Positions 1 through 8,313 of a DNA stretch of 32,618 bases are shown here, piece after piece (within the stretch, counting starts at the first letter, position 1; each line of letters begins with the position of its first letter). Under the pieces are notes generated by a model, which was not told where the DNA came from, ran no database searches, and worked only from the letters and a program-made list of their open reading frames with translations. The translations under genes were made by a program, and so were the position numbers. Origin of the DNA: Parabacteroides sp. (GTDB taxonomy: Bacteria; Bacteroidota; Bacteroidia; Bacteroidales; Tannerellaceae); NCBI GenBank assembly GCA_028707405.1, contig JAQWBH010000015.1:1-32618 (forward strand), read 5' to 3'.

Positions 1-247
1 AATTATACAACGAACAGTCTTTGTATGTTTCTTTCAATCTGAGCAATCTGGAGAAAAAGATGAGCAAAACTTATCGATACATCTGGAGTCCCTGGATAGC
101 ATCACTTCGAAGGAAAGAATGAGACTTTTATGCGGGTATGAAAAGAATGTTTAGACTCAATATTTGAGGCTGAGAGTTCCTGCTTTAGACAACAAAGGCA
201 CCAAATCCAGGCTTTTGAAACCCTGAAATAGTGCCGGTTGTGGAGCT

Positions 248-265
248 GGAGGTTTGTGAACCTCC
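248..265. other. Short perfect hairpin
   Basis: GGAGGTT (248-254) and AACCTCC (259-265) form a perfect 7-bp stem with a 4-base loop. The sequence after it is AT-rich but has no clear T-run, so it is at best a weak terminator for whatever gene ends to the left. Confidence 0.35.
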
Positions 266-454
266 TATATTATCCTATTGATATTCAGTTATTTATCCTT
301 CAATACACCCTTATGGGGTACGAATTAGGAAATATACTATAAAGAACACTTTCTGTCGGTCAATGACTTACGCTTGTCTGCTTAACTTTCAGGTTCAAAT
401 GTACACAATTATTTTTGAATACACAAGTATCATATTACTAAATATTTATACATT

Positions 455-500
455 GTGCAAGGTGCAAGTTTCTATATATAGAAACGCTTGCACCCTGCAC
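455..500. repeat. 46-bp imperfect palindrome
   Basis: The left arm begins GTGCAAGGTGCAAG and runs into TTTCTATA. The right arm, read on the other strand, is GTGCAGGGTGCAAG, two extra bases, then TTTCTATA. The arms therefore pair over about 22 positions with one mismatch and a 2-nt bulge around an AT-rich centre. There is no T-run directly after it, so it is not a classical terminator. It could be an interspersed intergenic palindrome (REP or MITE-like) or a cruciform or regulatory site upstream of the sigma gene. Other copies would have to be sought outside this window. Confidence 0.7.
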
Positions 501-672
501 TAAATTTTAAACTATTGAAAATTAACTAATGGTTTGCTTAAATTCCATCTTAATGAACCGCATGAATTCAATAAAAAAAATCAGACGGACTTTTTCTACA
601 ATCATTCATTATAAACGATACAACTTGGCTTAATTATAAAGTCAGATAATACCAAATTAAAAAAAAAAGTTG

Positions 673-680
673 TAAGTTTG
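673..680 (+). promoter_or_regulatory. Candidate -7 box for the sigma gene
   Basis: TAAGTTTG matches the Bacteroidota -7 consensus TAnnTTTG and lies 44 nt before the sigma start codon. No good TTTG-type -33 box is visible at the usual distance; that stretch is an A-run. The assignment rests on the -7 element alone. Confidence 0.4.
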
Positions 681-724
681 CAGATTCAAATGATACTTTT
701 GGAATAATACTGTCGTGAAGAAAT

Positions 725-1282
725 ATGCAAAAAAATCACATACATATAGATTACGAATTGCTAATGCTGTTGAAGGATGGGAACGAAAAAGCATTTTCTG
801 TTGTTTTTGAGACTTATCATAGATATTTGTATGTGTTGGCTTGTCGGTATTTAATGTCTGATAGTTATGCGGAGGATGCTGTGCAATATACTTTTATGAG
901 ACTGTGGGAGGGAAAGGAAACTTTTGACTATAAAACAGGTATCAAGAATTTGCTGTTTACCATTCTGAAAAATTATATTCTGAATGAAATCAGGCATAAT
1001 AATCTGGTAATCCAAAAGAACTACGAACTGGCACAGTTTACAGAAGAAATGGAAAGTGATTTTTTGCATGAACTGGAAGATGCTGATTTTAGGACACATT
1101 TATACCGGTTAATTGATCAGTTAGCACCGCAAAAGCGAGAAGTTTGTTTGTTGAAAATACAACAGGGACTATCTAATCAGGAAGTAGCAGATGCTATGCA
1201 TATTTCTGTACCGACAGTAAAATCACATTATACACAAGTAATCAAATTATTACGTTTACAACTTGATAAAATTATTATATGA
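725..1282 (+). CDS. ECF RNA polymerase sigma factor (3' end altered by IS)
   Basis: This is an extracytoplasmic-function sigma-70 factor of the FecI-like kind that partners with FecR-type anti-sigma factors and drives SusC/SusD loci. Region 2 spans roughly residues 25-90 (LYVLACRYLMSDSYAEDAVQ) and region 4 roughly 125-177, with the helix-turn-helix stretch LSNQEVADAMHISVPTVKSH. At 185 residues it has normal ECF length. The stop codon at 1280-1282 is formed at the junction with the insertion sequence. Removing the IS and one copy of the flanking direct repeat lets the frame continue KIIIVVLAIRYFM and stop at 2319-2321, so the present protein appears to lack a 9-residue hydrophobic tail. Both sigma regions are intact, so it may still work. 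The gene order sigma, anti-sigma, susC with STN domain indicates that its job is transcription of this operon. Confidence 0.92.
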   Translation: MQKNHIHIDYELLMLLKDGNEKAFSVVFETYHRYLYVLACRYLMSDSYAEDAVQYTFMRLWEGKETFDYKTGIKNLLFTILKNYILNEIRHNNLVIQKNYELAQFTEEMESDFLHELEDADFRTHLYRLIDQLAPQKREVCLLKIQQGLSNQEVADAMHISVPTVKSHYTQVIKLLRLQLDKIII

Positions 1283-1308
1283 TTATCCGTTATTTCGCCT
1301 AATTTGAT

Positions 1309-1316
1309 TATTTTTG
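1309..1316 (+). promoter_or_regulatory. Candidate -7 box of the IS transposase
   Basis: TATTTTTG fits TAnnTTTG and lies just inside the left inverted repeat, 21 nt before the transposase start. A -33 box is not clear. Confidence 0.3.
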
Positions 1317-1337
1317 TAAAAACAAATCAGAAAAGGC

Positions 1338-2264
1338 ATGAATTTACTAAATTTTGTAGAACAATATCCAGACGAAGCAAGTTGTCGAATCCAATTTAAA
1401 GCGTATCGTGACCAACAAGGTGTTGTTTGTCCACACTGTAAGAGTACACAGCATTATTGGAAACAAGACAAAGAATGCTATGAATGCAAGAAATGTGGCA
1501 AACGTCAAAGTTTACGTGCAAACACAGTAATGCATGGTTCTCAATTGCCATTTCGTTATTGGTTTATAGCTATTCACTTGTTGACTAGCACAAAGAAAAG
1601 CTTTTCAGCGGCAGAACTTCAGCGTCAATTGGGACACAAACGCTACGAGCCAATCTGGACTTTACTCCATAAACTACGTGAGATTATGGGCAAAAGAGAT
1701 GAAATGTATTCATTATCAGGTGTCATTGAATTAGATGAAGGTTTCTTTTCAACTGAAACTCCTGATGACGAAAAGAAAAAACCATTGAAAAGAGGTCGTG
1801 GAAGTCAGAAAAAAAGCAAAGTTCTTGTAATGGCAGAAAGTCAACCCGTTGAAGGACAGACAACCAAAACTGGTAAGCCCAGGCAAGTGGGACATATCAA
1901 AATGATTGTTATAAATGACTTAAAATCCGCTACAATAACTTCGTTGGTTGAAAACAATGTAACTAAAGAATCAACCATTGATTCTGATGATTCAACTTCT
2001 TACGTCAAATTAAAAGATATTGTCAAAGAGCACCGACCACAAGTAATACCAAAACAAGAAATTGGAAAGGTATTACCTTGGGTTCATATAGCAATCAGTA
2101 ACGCTAAACGAATGTTACTGGATATTTATCACGATATTAAACCTGAATATCTTCAAAACTACCTGAATGAATTCTGTTACAAATTCAATAGAAGATATTT
2201 TGGAGAAAATTTATTCGACAGGCTTATGATAGCCTCGGTTACATATAAAAATCAATTTAGGTAA
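1338..2264 (+). CDS. IS1595-family (ISXO2-like) transposase
   Basis: The 308-residue protein has the layout of IS1595-family transposases. It starts with a zinc ribbon (Cys31, Cys34, Cys50, Cys53) that is expected to bind the element ends. An ISXO2-type DDE domain follows, with the first Asp in ELDEGFF (Asp133), a second acidic cluster near 215-218 (IDSDDSTSY), and a third region containing VHIAISNAKRM and, further on, the conserved EFCYKFNRR. The family accepts Asn or Glu/His in the third position, so the enzyme appears complete. The coding region fills the space between the inverted repeats, and the AGAAAAGG stretch just before the ATG supports the chosen start. It has no functional link to the surrounding glycan genes and is there by insertion. 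Confidence 0.9.
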   Translation: MNLLNFVEQYPDEASCRIQFKAYRDQQGVVCPHCKSTQHYWKQDKECYECKKCGKRQSLRANTVMHGSQLPFRYWFIAIHLLTSTKKSFSAAELQRQLGHKRYEPIWTLLHKLREIMGKRDEMYSLSGVIELDEGFFSTETPDDEKKKPLKRGRGSQKKSKVLVMAESQPVEGQTTKTGKPRQVGHIKMIVINDLKSATITSLVENNVTKESTIDSDDSTSYVKLKDIVKEHRPQVIPKQEIGKVLPWVHIAISNAKRMLLDIYHDIKPEYLQNYLNEFCYKFNRRYFGENLFDRLMIASVTYKNQFR

Positions 2265-2290
2265 TACAACGGATAATCATTAATTATTAT

Positions 2291-2321
2291 TGTCGTTCTG
2301 GCAATTAGATATTTTATGTAG
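2291..2321 (+). pseudogene. Displaced 3' end of the ECF sigma gene
   Basis: These bases lie just right of the IS and its direct repeat. Joined in frame to the sigma gene at 1278 they encode VVLAIRYFM and a stop at 2319-2321. This restores a hydrophobic C-terminal tail of a kind I associate with ECF sigma factors of Bacteroidales polysaccharide loci. The fragment cannot be translated on its own. Confidence 0.65.
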
Positions 2322-2334
2322 ATATTACACATTA

Positions 2335-2368
2335 GACTCATACCTTTCAGCCTAATAACTGTTTATTA
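2335..2368 (+). promoter_or_regulatory. Bipartite promoter-like motif upstream of fecR
   Basis: GACTCATACCTTT (2335-2347), 13 bases, then GTTTATTA (2361-2368). The same two blocks with the same 13-base spacing occur at 3481-3514 before susC, and in both places the first block ends 56 nt before the start codon. The intervening bases are not conserved. The two blocks sit at -35/-10-like distance, so I infer a promoter read by the neighbouring ECF sigma factor, or an operator shared by both genes. Confidence 0.6.
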
Positions 2369-2403
2369 GGATAATTAATAGGTATTAAAATATTATATCC
2401 AAT

Positions 2404-3390
2404 ATGATGGATCCGAAGATTATAGATAAGGTACTTTCGAAAACAGCTTCACCAGACGAAGCCAGACAGGTGGCAGCATGGTTTGCGACTTCTGAGGGAC
2501 AGGAATATTTCTCACAGCGGTACGACAGGGAATCATACTTGCTAAATGAAAAGATTATTACCGAATGGTCTGATCATGAAATTCCTACTGAGAAAATGAA
2601 AATACGATTTATTTCGCAACTAAAGATGCGAATACGGACTTTCCGCTTCAGGGTGGCAGCTGCGGTTATTATTCCTTTTATTTTTTTAGCAGGGGCATTT
2701 ACATTTGTTGCAAATCGCACCGGTGTGTTTTCAAGTGAAGAAATGGCTGAAGTCACAGTTCCATACGGAGAGCAGGTTCAGGTTGTTCTTCAAGACGGAA
2801 CAATTGTGCAACTTAATTCCGGTTCTCATTTACAATATCCTAAATCATTCGGACTCTTTAGCCGCAACGTAAAACTTAGCGGTGAGGGCTATTTTTCGGT
2901 AGCAAAAGAAATTGCACGTCCCTTTGTGGTTAACTTGAATGAAATTAATGTAAAGGTGACCGGTACCAAGTTTAATGCAAAAGCATACCCCACTGATAAT
3001 AAAATTACAGTTTCCCTTGAAGAAGGGAGTGTAAATATTGCTGACAGAGGTAATAATGTATATCCATTAAAGGTCGGCGAGAGTGCTGATTATGATCGAA
3101 GTTCAGGGATTTGTACTGTAAATAAAGTTGAAGATATGACATTAAATACAGCATGGCGTACAAAGAGCCTGAATTTTTACCGAACTCCACTTAAAGATAT
3201 TTTAAAGACACTTGAACGGCAATACGAGGTACGGTTTTCAGTGAATGATTCATCCCTTTTGAATTATAAATTCAGTATTTCAACCAGTAAAGTTAACGCA
3301 AACGAAATACTTATGGACTTAGAAAAAGTCTCAAAAATTAGTTTTACACTAAAAGGAAGTAATAATTATGAAGTGTCCCCCCTAAATTAA
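2404..3390 (+). CDS. FecR-family anti-sigma factor
   Basis: This is an inner-membrane anti-sigma factor that holds the ECF sigma factor and receives a signal from the STN domain of SusC. The N-terminal cytoplasmic part (about 1-80) binds sigma. One membrane segment follows at about 83-103 (VAAAVIIPFIFLAGAFTFVA). The periplasmic FecR domain covers about 116-210 (PYGEQVQVVLQDGTIVQLNSGS), and a DUF4974/STN-binding-like C-terminal domain covers about 255-325 (LNFYRTPLKDILKTLERQYE). The 328-residue length is normal. Two ATG codons are adjacent (2404 and 2407); either could be used. It is separated from its sigma partner by the IS but has its own promoter-like motif (2335-2368), so it may remain expressed. 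A terminator follows. Confidence 0.92.
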   Translation: MMDPKIIDKVLSKTASPDEARQVAAWFATSEGQEYFSQRYDRESYLLNEKIITEWSDHEIPTEKMKIRFISQLKMRIRTFRFRVAAAVIIPFIFLAGAFTFVANRTGVFSSEEMAEVTVPYGEQVQVVLQDGTIVQLNSGSHLQYPKSFGLFSRNVKLSGEGYFSVAKEIARPFVVNLNEINVKVTGTKFNAKAYPTDNKITVSLEEGSVNIADRGNNVYPLKVGESADYDRSSGICTVNKVEDMTLNTAWRTKSLNFYRTPLKDILKTLERQYEVRFSVNDSSLLNYKFSISTSKVNANEILMDLEKVSKISFTLKGSNNYEVSPLN

Positions 3391-3422
3391 AATAGTTTCT
3401 CTTTTTAAGGGTGATGAAATGA

Positions 3423-3473
3423 CCTGCTGATTATTTGTGTGTTTCCACACTTTTAATCAGCAGGATTTTTTTT
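3423..3473 (+). terminator. Strong rho-independent terminator after fecR
   Basis: CCTGCTGATT (3423-3432) pairs perfectly with AATCAGCAGG (3455-3464). Inside the loop a second stem, GTGTG/CACAC (3437-3441 with 3446-3450), extends the structure, and ATTTTTTTT follows directly. It should separate transcription of the sigma/anti-sigma pair from that of susC, so susC needs its own promoter. Confidence 0.9.
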
Positions 3474-3480
3474 ATAAGCT

Positions 3481-3514
3481 GACTCATACCTTTTTAAAAC
3501 TCGTGTGTTTATTA
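3481..3514 (+). promoter_or_regulatory. Bipartite promoter-like motif upstream of susC
   Basis: GACTCATACCTTT (3481-3493), 13 bases, then GTTTATTA (3507-3514). It is identical in both blocks, in spacing and in distance to the start codon to the motif before fecR. It lies just after the fecR terminator, where the promoter of the large operon must be. I infer the ECF-dependent promoter of the operon. Confidence 0.65.
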
Positions 3515-3549
3515 TGAACACAACAAAAAAAATCTTAAAGTAATAAATC

Positions 3550-6500
3550 ATGAAAAAAACAGGATCAATTGCAAAAGTTATTTTGCTCACCTTTTTTCTG
3601 ACTGTATTCGTATTGAATACATCTGCTCAGAAAGTAACACTTTCGTTTCATAACGAAACCTTCGAGAGAGTTCTAAGTTCCATCAAACAGCAAACCAAAT
3701 TATCTCTTGTGTTTAGTGAACAGCTGGTAGACCTGAGTCGTAAGGTCAGCATTGATGTTAATTCAGTCCAGTTAACAGATGCAATGAAACAATTATTAGC
3801 TGGAACAAAGCTGGATTTCGAAATCAAGAATAATAAACTATACCTGATTGAAAAAAAAAGTGATGAGACAAAAACAGAACCATTACAATCAGTTAAAATA
3901 ACCGGCTTGGTAACTGATGAAAAAGGACAACCCATTATTGGCGCATCAATTTTAGACATGTCAACAAAAAACGGAACAATATCAGACCAAGATGGTAAGT
4001 TCTCTTTGAAAGTGTCTCCAAAATCAAGTAGTATTTATATATCATATATTGGGTATATTTCAAAAGAAATAAAAATAGATAAAAATAATGATTTTGTAAT
4101 TCAGCTAACAGAAAATATGAAGGCGTTAGATGAAATTGTTGTGGTTGGCTATGGCACAATGCGCAAAAGAGACTTGACTGGTTCGGTAGCATCTATAAAA
4201 GGCGATGTATTGAACACAACATCAAACATAAACGTACAAACGGCTCTGCAAGGACGGCTTCCGGGTGTGGATGTAAAACAGAGCAGTGGTATGCCCGGCT
4301 CGACCATTCAAATCCGTATTCGCGGAACAAACTCGATAAAAGGCGGCAACGAGCCGTTGTATATTATCGATGGATTTCCAAGTAGTATTGCCGCTCTGAA
4401 CGTGTCGGATATTGAAAGTATCGAGATATTAAAAGATGCTTCTGCATCAGCAATCTATGGTTCGCGCGCCGCCAATGGTGTAGTGCTGGTAACGACCAAA
4501 CAAGCCAAACAAGGCAAAATGCAGGTGGAATACAAAGGAAGTCTCGGATATGCTTCACTCATTAAAAAACTTGATTTGATGTCAGCATCGGAATATATGC
4601 AATTTATGAACGAACAGCAGAAAATTTCCACTGGCAACGATTTCTATACGCCTGATCAAATTGCTAGCGCCGGTAAAGGCACCGATTGGCAGGATTTGGT
4701 ATTCCGCACAGCGCAGGTGCAAAACCATTCGTTGAATATCACTGGTGGAAACGATATGATGCAAGCATTGCTCGGTTTTAGCTACTACGACCAGGAAGGA
4801 ATTATTCCAAATAACGAAATAAAAAAGATGTCAATACGAGCCAATTTGACTATGAATTTGGCGAAAAACTTAAAAATTTCCGGAAATTTACTATACAGTT
4901 ATTGCGACTGGCGTAAAAACAACTCGTCGGGAACCAACCGTTTAGCTTCGGTTATCGGTAGTATTTTAGGGGCTCCGGCAACAATTACTCCCTACAACGA
5001 AGACGGCAGTTACAGTCTGATGCAAACGGATTTTCTTACCGGAGGTCTGAATCCGATTGCATACATCAACGAGGTTTCGGACATTGAATACGATTATCGT
5101 GTAATTTCCAATGTCGCATTGGAATACAAACCGATTTCGGAACTTACATTGCGTTTGTCGGGCAACGCCACTACCACCAATACCCGTAATGAATATTATA
5201 TGACTACGAAATATCCCGGTTCGAAAGGCAATGCCTCACTGTCCTTTCCGCAAACGGTCGATTTGAATAGCGCCAACACACTCACTTACGACAAAACTTT
5301 TAACACCGCCCATCACCTTACGGCTATGGCAGGTATAACATACGACCAATCGATAGCGAAAAGGGCATCAATGAGCGCCGAACAGTTTCAGAGCGATGCA
5401 GGTGGTGTATTTAATATCAGCGGAGGAGCAATACAAAATGTACCTTCAACGGGCTACTCCAAATGGGTGCTGCTTTCTTTTCTCGGTCGTTTAAATTATT
5501 CGTATCAAAGCAAATACCTGGCAACCCTGAATATGCGTGCCGACGGTTCGTCACGTTACAGCAAAGGCGACAAATGGGGCTATTTTCCTTCAGGTGCATT
5601 GGCATGGCGAATGTCGGAAGAAACGTTTATGAAAGAAATCCCGTTTGTGTCCAATGTTAAATGGAGAGCAGGATACGGAATTACTGGTAATACAGGTATT
5701 TCACCCTATCAAACGTTGGATTTGATTACTACCGGAACCATCGTATTAGATAAAAGCTTAGTCACATATTACCGGATGTCGGATACTTACCAATCAGATT
5801 TGAAATGGGAAACAACGCGTCATCTGGATTTAGGCGTGGATATTTCGCTGTTCAGGAACCGTTTGAACATTACCGCCGACTATTACCACAAGAAAACCGA
5901 TGATCTGTTGAATACGGTTGATATGCCTCGTTCAAGCGGTTTTACCACCTCTACGCAAAATATCGGAAAGATGGAAAACAAAGGTTTTGAACTGGCCATC
6001 GACGGAGATATTATCAGCAGCAAGGACTGGACATGGAATCTGGCGGCCAACGTTTCGCTCAACCGCAATAAAGTTACCGAACTCTACCAAAGAGCCGATA
6101 TATACGGAGCAGCACAAGACATCGTGATTATGAAGGACTTTGTTAACCTGATCAGGGTAGGCGAACCGCTGGGCATATTCTATGGCTATGTTGAAGACGG
6201 TTACGACGATAACGGAAATGTACAGTACAAAGATCTTGATACCGACGGAAAAATAACAGCATTTGACCGTCAAATCATCGGTAACCCGCATCCCGACTAT
6301 ACCCTGGGGATGACATCCTCGTTGAGATGGAAAGATTTGCAATTGAGCTGCTTCTGGTATGCTTCAATCGGAAACGACATCTATTCGTTAAGTATGGCTG
6401 CTTTGACCCATGATTATCAATGGGGCATCAGTACTATGAAAGAAGTGCTTTACAACCACTGGACACCAGAAAATACAAACGCGAAATATCCCAACATCAC

Positions 6501-6789
6501 TGCAGCGGCTTCTGGCAACATGCGTATGTCCGACCGCTTTGTCTATGACGGTTCTTATGCGAGGATGAAAAACATTGAACTTGCTTATAACCTGCCATTG
6601 AAACGCCTGGGATTGCAAAGTTCTCAAATCTATGTGAGCGGTCAGAACCTGCTGACGATTACAAGTTACCCTTTCTGGGATCCGGAAATCAACGCCCGCG
6701 GTGGAAGCAGTTCGGTCGAACAGGGCATCGACGCCTACAATTACCCCGGGAACAAAAGTATTACAGCGGGTTTGAGGTTGGTGTTTTAA
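3550..6789 (+). CDS. SusC/RagA TonB-dependent transporter with STN domain
   Basis: This is the outer-membrane TonB-dependent porin that imports glycan fragments together with SusD. The signal peptide covers about 1-26. A secretin/TonB N-terminal (STN) domain follows at about 28-103, found in transporters that signal to a FecR anti-sigma factor. A carboxypeptidase-regulatory-like domain covers about 117-190 (GLVTDEKGQPIIGASI), then comes the plug starting at DEIVVVGYGTMRKRDLTGSV (about 198-217) and a beta-barrel to residue 1079, ending in Phe as outer-membrane barrels do. Length is typical. Base composition changes sharply within the gene: by hand count 4021-4140 is about 21% G+C and 4141-4320 about 47%. 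This puts the junction at the start of the plug, so the gene may be a mosaic. Confidence 0.96.
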   Translation: MKKTGSIAKVILLTFFLTVFVLNTSAQKVTLSFHNETFERVLSSIKQQTKLSLVFSEQLVDLSRKVSIDVNSVQLTDAMKQLLAGTKLDFEIKNNKLYLIEKKSDETKTEPLQSVKITGLVTDEKGQPIIGASILDMSTKNGTISDQDGKFSLKVSPKSSSIYISYIGYISKEIKIDKNNDFVIQLTENMKALDEIVVVGYGTMRKRDLTGSVASIKGDVLNTTSNINVQTALQGRLPGVDVKQSSGMPGSTIQIRIRGTNSIKGGNEPLYIIDGFPSSIAALNVSDIESIEILKDASASAIYGSRAANGVVLVTTKQAKQGKMQVEYKGSLGYASLIKKLDLMSASEYMQFMNEQQKISTGNDFYTPDQIASAGKGTDWQDLVFRTAQVQNHSLNITGGNDMMQALLGFSYYDQEGIIPNNEIKKMSIRANLTMNLAKNLKISGNLLYSYCDWRKNNSSGTNRLASVIGSILGAPATITPYNEDGSYSLMQTDFLTGGLNPIAYINEVSDIEYDYRVISNVALEYKPISELTLRLSGNATTTNTRNEYYMTTKYPGSKGNASLSFPQTVDLNSANTLTYDKTFNTAHHLTAMAGITYDQSIAKRASMSAEQFQSDAGGVFNISGGAIQNVPSTGYSKWVLLSFLGRLNYSYQSKYLATLNMRADGSSRYSKGDKWGYFPSGALAWRMSEETFMKEIPFVSNVKWRAGYGITGNTGISPYQTLDLITTGTIVLDKSLVTYYRMSDTYQSDLKWETTRHLDLGVDISLFRNRLNITADYYHKKTDDLLNTVDMPRSSGFTTSTQNIGKMENKGFELAIDGDIISSKDWTWNLAANVSLNRNKVTELYQRADIYGAAQDIVIMKDFVNLIRVGEPLGIFYGYVEDGYDDNGNVQYKDLDTDGKITAFDRQIIGNPHPDYTLGMTSSLRWKDLQLSCFWYASIGNDIYSLSMAALTHDYQWGISTMKEVLYNHWTPENTNAKYPNITAAASGNMRMSDRFVYDGSYARMKNIELAYNLPLKRLGLQSSQIYVSGQNLLTITSYPFWDPEINARGGSSSVEQGIDAYNYPGNKSITAGLRLVF

Positions 6790-6824
6790 TCATAAATGTC
6801 TAATCTTATAAAATAAAATAAAAA

Positions 6825-8276
6825 ATGAAAAAGATAATTTATATTTTATGTATCACGATAGGTTTCAGTTTTTTGAGTTGCGAAGACCTGGAAATGTTGC
6901 AGGAAAAGCCCAAATACGACGCCGTTGAAACTTTTACGACCAATGCAAGCCGCGTAGAAAGCGTCATTTTATCGTGCTATTACCAGTTGCGCCGCGACCC
7001 GGGTTGCTCTCGCATCGAACAGATGGAAAACGAAACCCAAGCCGATTACAACTACGGTAGCGGTTCGTATGCTTATATGTCGGAATACAAAGGCCTTGAC
7101 CAGACCAATATAACGCGTATCTTGGATACTTGGGCTATACTTTATCGTGTGGTTCGCTTTTCTAACGAAATATTGGTGTTGATGAATGACGCCGAAATGA
7201 CGACGACTGAACGGCAGGAATTGACCGGCGAGTTGCATTTTTTACGCGCCCTCGCCTATTCTCGCTTAGTACGGCATTGGGGAGGTGTTCCGCTGTTTGA
7301 CGAAAGCAATTGGAAAGAGTTGTATGAACCACGAGTGTCGGTTGATAAAATGTACGAATTCATTGTGAGTGATTTGGAGTACGCCGAACAAAATTTGCCC
7401 GACAAAGAAAAACAGTACGGACGTCCCTGTAAATTAGCGGCAAAAACTATGCTGTGCGAAATGTATCTCTATCAGCAACGCTGGGCGGACGCTCGCGACA
7501 AAGCCCTGGAGGTCATCAACGCTGGCAGATACGCATTGGTGCCGGTTTCTACTTCCGACGATTATTACAAAATTTTTGGTCCGGACGTTAACGGTACTTC
7601 CGAAGAAATTTTTTACATCAAATACAATACCCAGAGTGGCTCCATGTTTGCATGGATGTGTCATACCACCGGTACTAACTATATTAACCCCACGCAAGGT
7701 CCGATGGGTCTTTACAGCTTGGCAAGCAATCAATTTATTTCAACCTGGAGTAACAGCGATTTGCGAAAATCGTTTAATTTATACGACAGAACCGTTAGCG
7801 GAATCGCCCGTAAATTGTGTAAAAAATTTATCGACCCCGACCAGACCGGTCCCACTACCAGCAACGACAACCCTCTGTATAAGTATAGCGACTTGCTGCT
7901 TTATTACGCCGAAGCGGCTGCCCGCGCCAACAATGCGCCTACTGCCGATGCCATGGAAAAACTCAATATGATTCATCGTCGTGCTTACGGCAAAAATCCT
8001 TTATCCCCAAATGCTTTGGTTGATTATAAATTGAGCGATTACAACAGTTTGAACAGTTTTATCGACTTAGTGCTGAAAGAACGCGGCTATGAAACCTATT
8101 GCGAAGGAAAACGCTATATCGATTTAGTGCGTTGCGGCAAATTAGCCGAAAAAGTAAAATATGCCAAAGGCATCGATATTACTTCCGATGCAGCTTACTG
8201 GTGGCCCATTCCCGATATGGAATTTTTACATAATCCTTATTTTGATGTAGATAAAGACCAGAATCCGGGATATTGA
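6825..8276 (+). CDS. SusD/RagB surface glycan-binding lipoprotein
   Basis: This lipoprotein caps SusC on the cell surface and binds the glycan. The signal peptide ends in a lipobox with Cys19 (SFLSC). The mature part shows the SusD-family layout: an N-terminal RagB/SusD helical repeat region (for example ELTGELHFLRALAYSRLVRHWGGVP) and a C-terminal region ending with the common pattern LVLKERGYETYCEGKRYIDLVR followed by WWPIP and the DQNPGY end. At 483 residues it is of normal size, and it lies 35 nt after susC as usual. Binding specificity cannot be read from the sequence. Confidence 0.95.
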   Translation: MKKIIYILCITIGFSFLSCEDLEMLQEKPKYDAVETFTTNASRVESVILSCYYQLRRDPGCSRIEQMENETQADYNYGSGSYAYMSEYKGLDQTNITRILDTWAILYRVVRFSNEILVLMNDAEMTTTERQELTGELHFLRALAYSRLVRHWGGVPLFDESNWKELYEPRVSVDKMYEFIVSDLEYAEQNLPDKEKQYGRPCKLAAKTMLCEMYLYQQRWADARDKALEVINAGRYALVPVSTSDDYYKIFGPDVNGTSEEIFYIKYNTQSGSMFAWMCHTTGTNYINPTQGPMGLYSLASNQFISTWSNSDLRKSFNLYDRTVSGIARKLCKKFIDPDQTGPTTSNDNPLYKYSDLLLYYAEAAARANNAPTADAMEKLNMIHRRAYGKNPLSPNALVDYKLSDYNSLNSFIDLVLKERGYETYCEGKRYIDLVRCGKLAEKVKYAKGIDITSDAAYWWPIPDMEFLHNPYFDVDKDQNPGY

Positions 8277-8313
8277 TTCAATTTTAAATTATAACGTTAC
8301 ACGATTAAAAATA

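Larger units (their letters stand above)
1..724. other. AT-rich region without a confident gene
   Basis: No convincing complete gene is visible here. At the left edge two overlapping frames on the + strand are open from the window start to a stop at 120-122 and at 152-154. Either could be the tail of a gene lying outside the window, but I recognise neither. The rest is AT-rich and non-coding. It holds a short hairpin (stem 248-254 with 259-265), a long palindrome (455-500) and the leader of the sigma gene that starts at 725. I see no tRNA, rRNA or CRISPR-like repeat. Confidence 0.6.
1279..2281 (+). mobile_element. IS1595-family insertion sequence
   Basis: The ends are imperfect inverted repeats: GATTATCCGTT begins at 1281 on the + strand and the same 11 bases begin at 2278 on the - strand. 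Over 29 positions the two ends match at 24. The element is flanked by the direct repeat AATTATTAT (1270-1278 and 2282-2290). This agrees with the 8-bp target duplication and AT-rich target preference known for the IS1595 family; exact ends are uncertain by 1-2 bases because the target is AT-rich. The element is about 1.0 kb, holds one intact transposase gene and looks recent. It separates the sigma gene from its anti-sigma partner. Confidence 0.85.

Noticed and set aside
2..154. Two overlapping frames open from the left edge as gene tails
   Set aside because: Neither is recognisable, they overlap each other in different frames, and there is too little sequence to decide.
152..190. A GACTCA match as a third copy of the bipartite motif
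   Set aside because: Only the first six bases agree. The TACCTTT part and the GTTTATTA block at offset 26 are missing, and no gene starts at the right distance.
5463..5660. Short frames on the other strand or in other frames within susC
   Set aside because: They are shadows of susC: no start signal, no recognisable domain, and they lie wholly inside a clearly coding frame.
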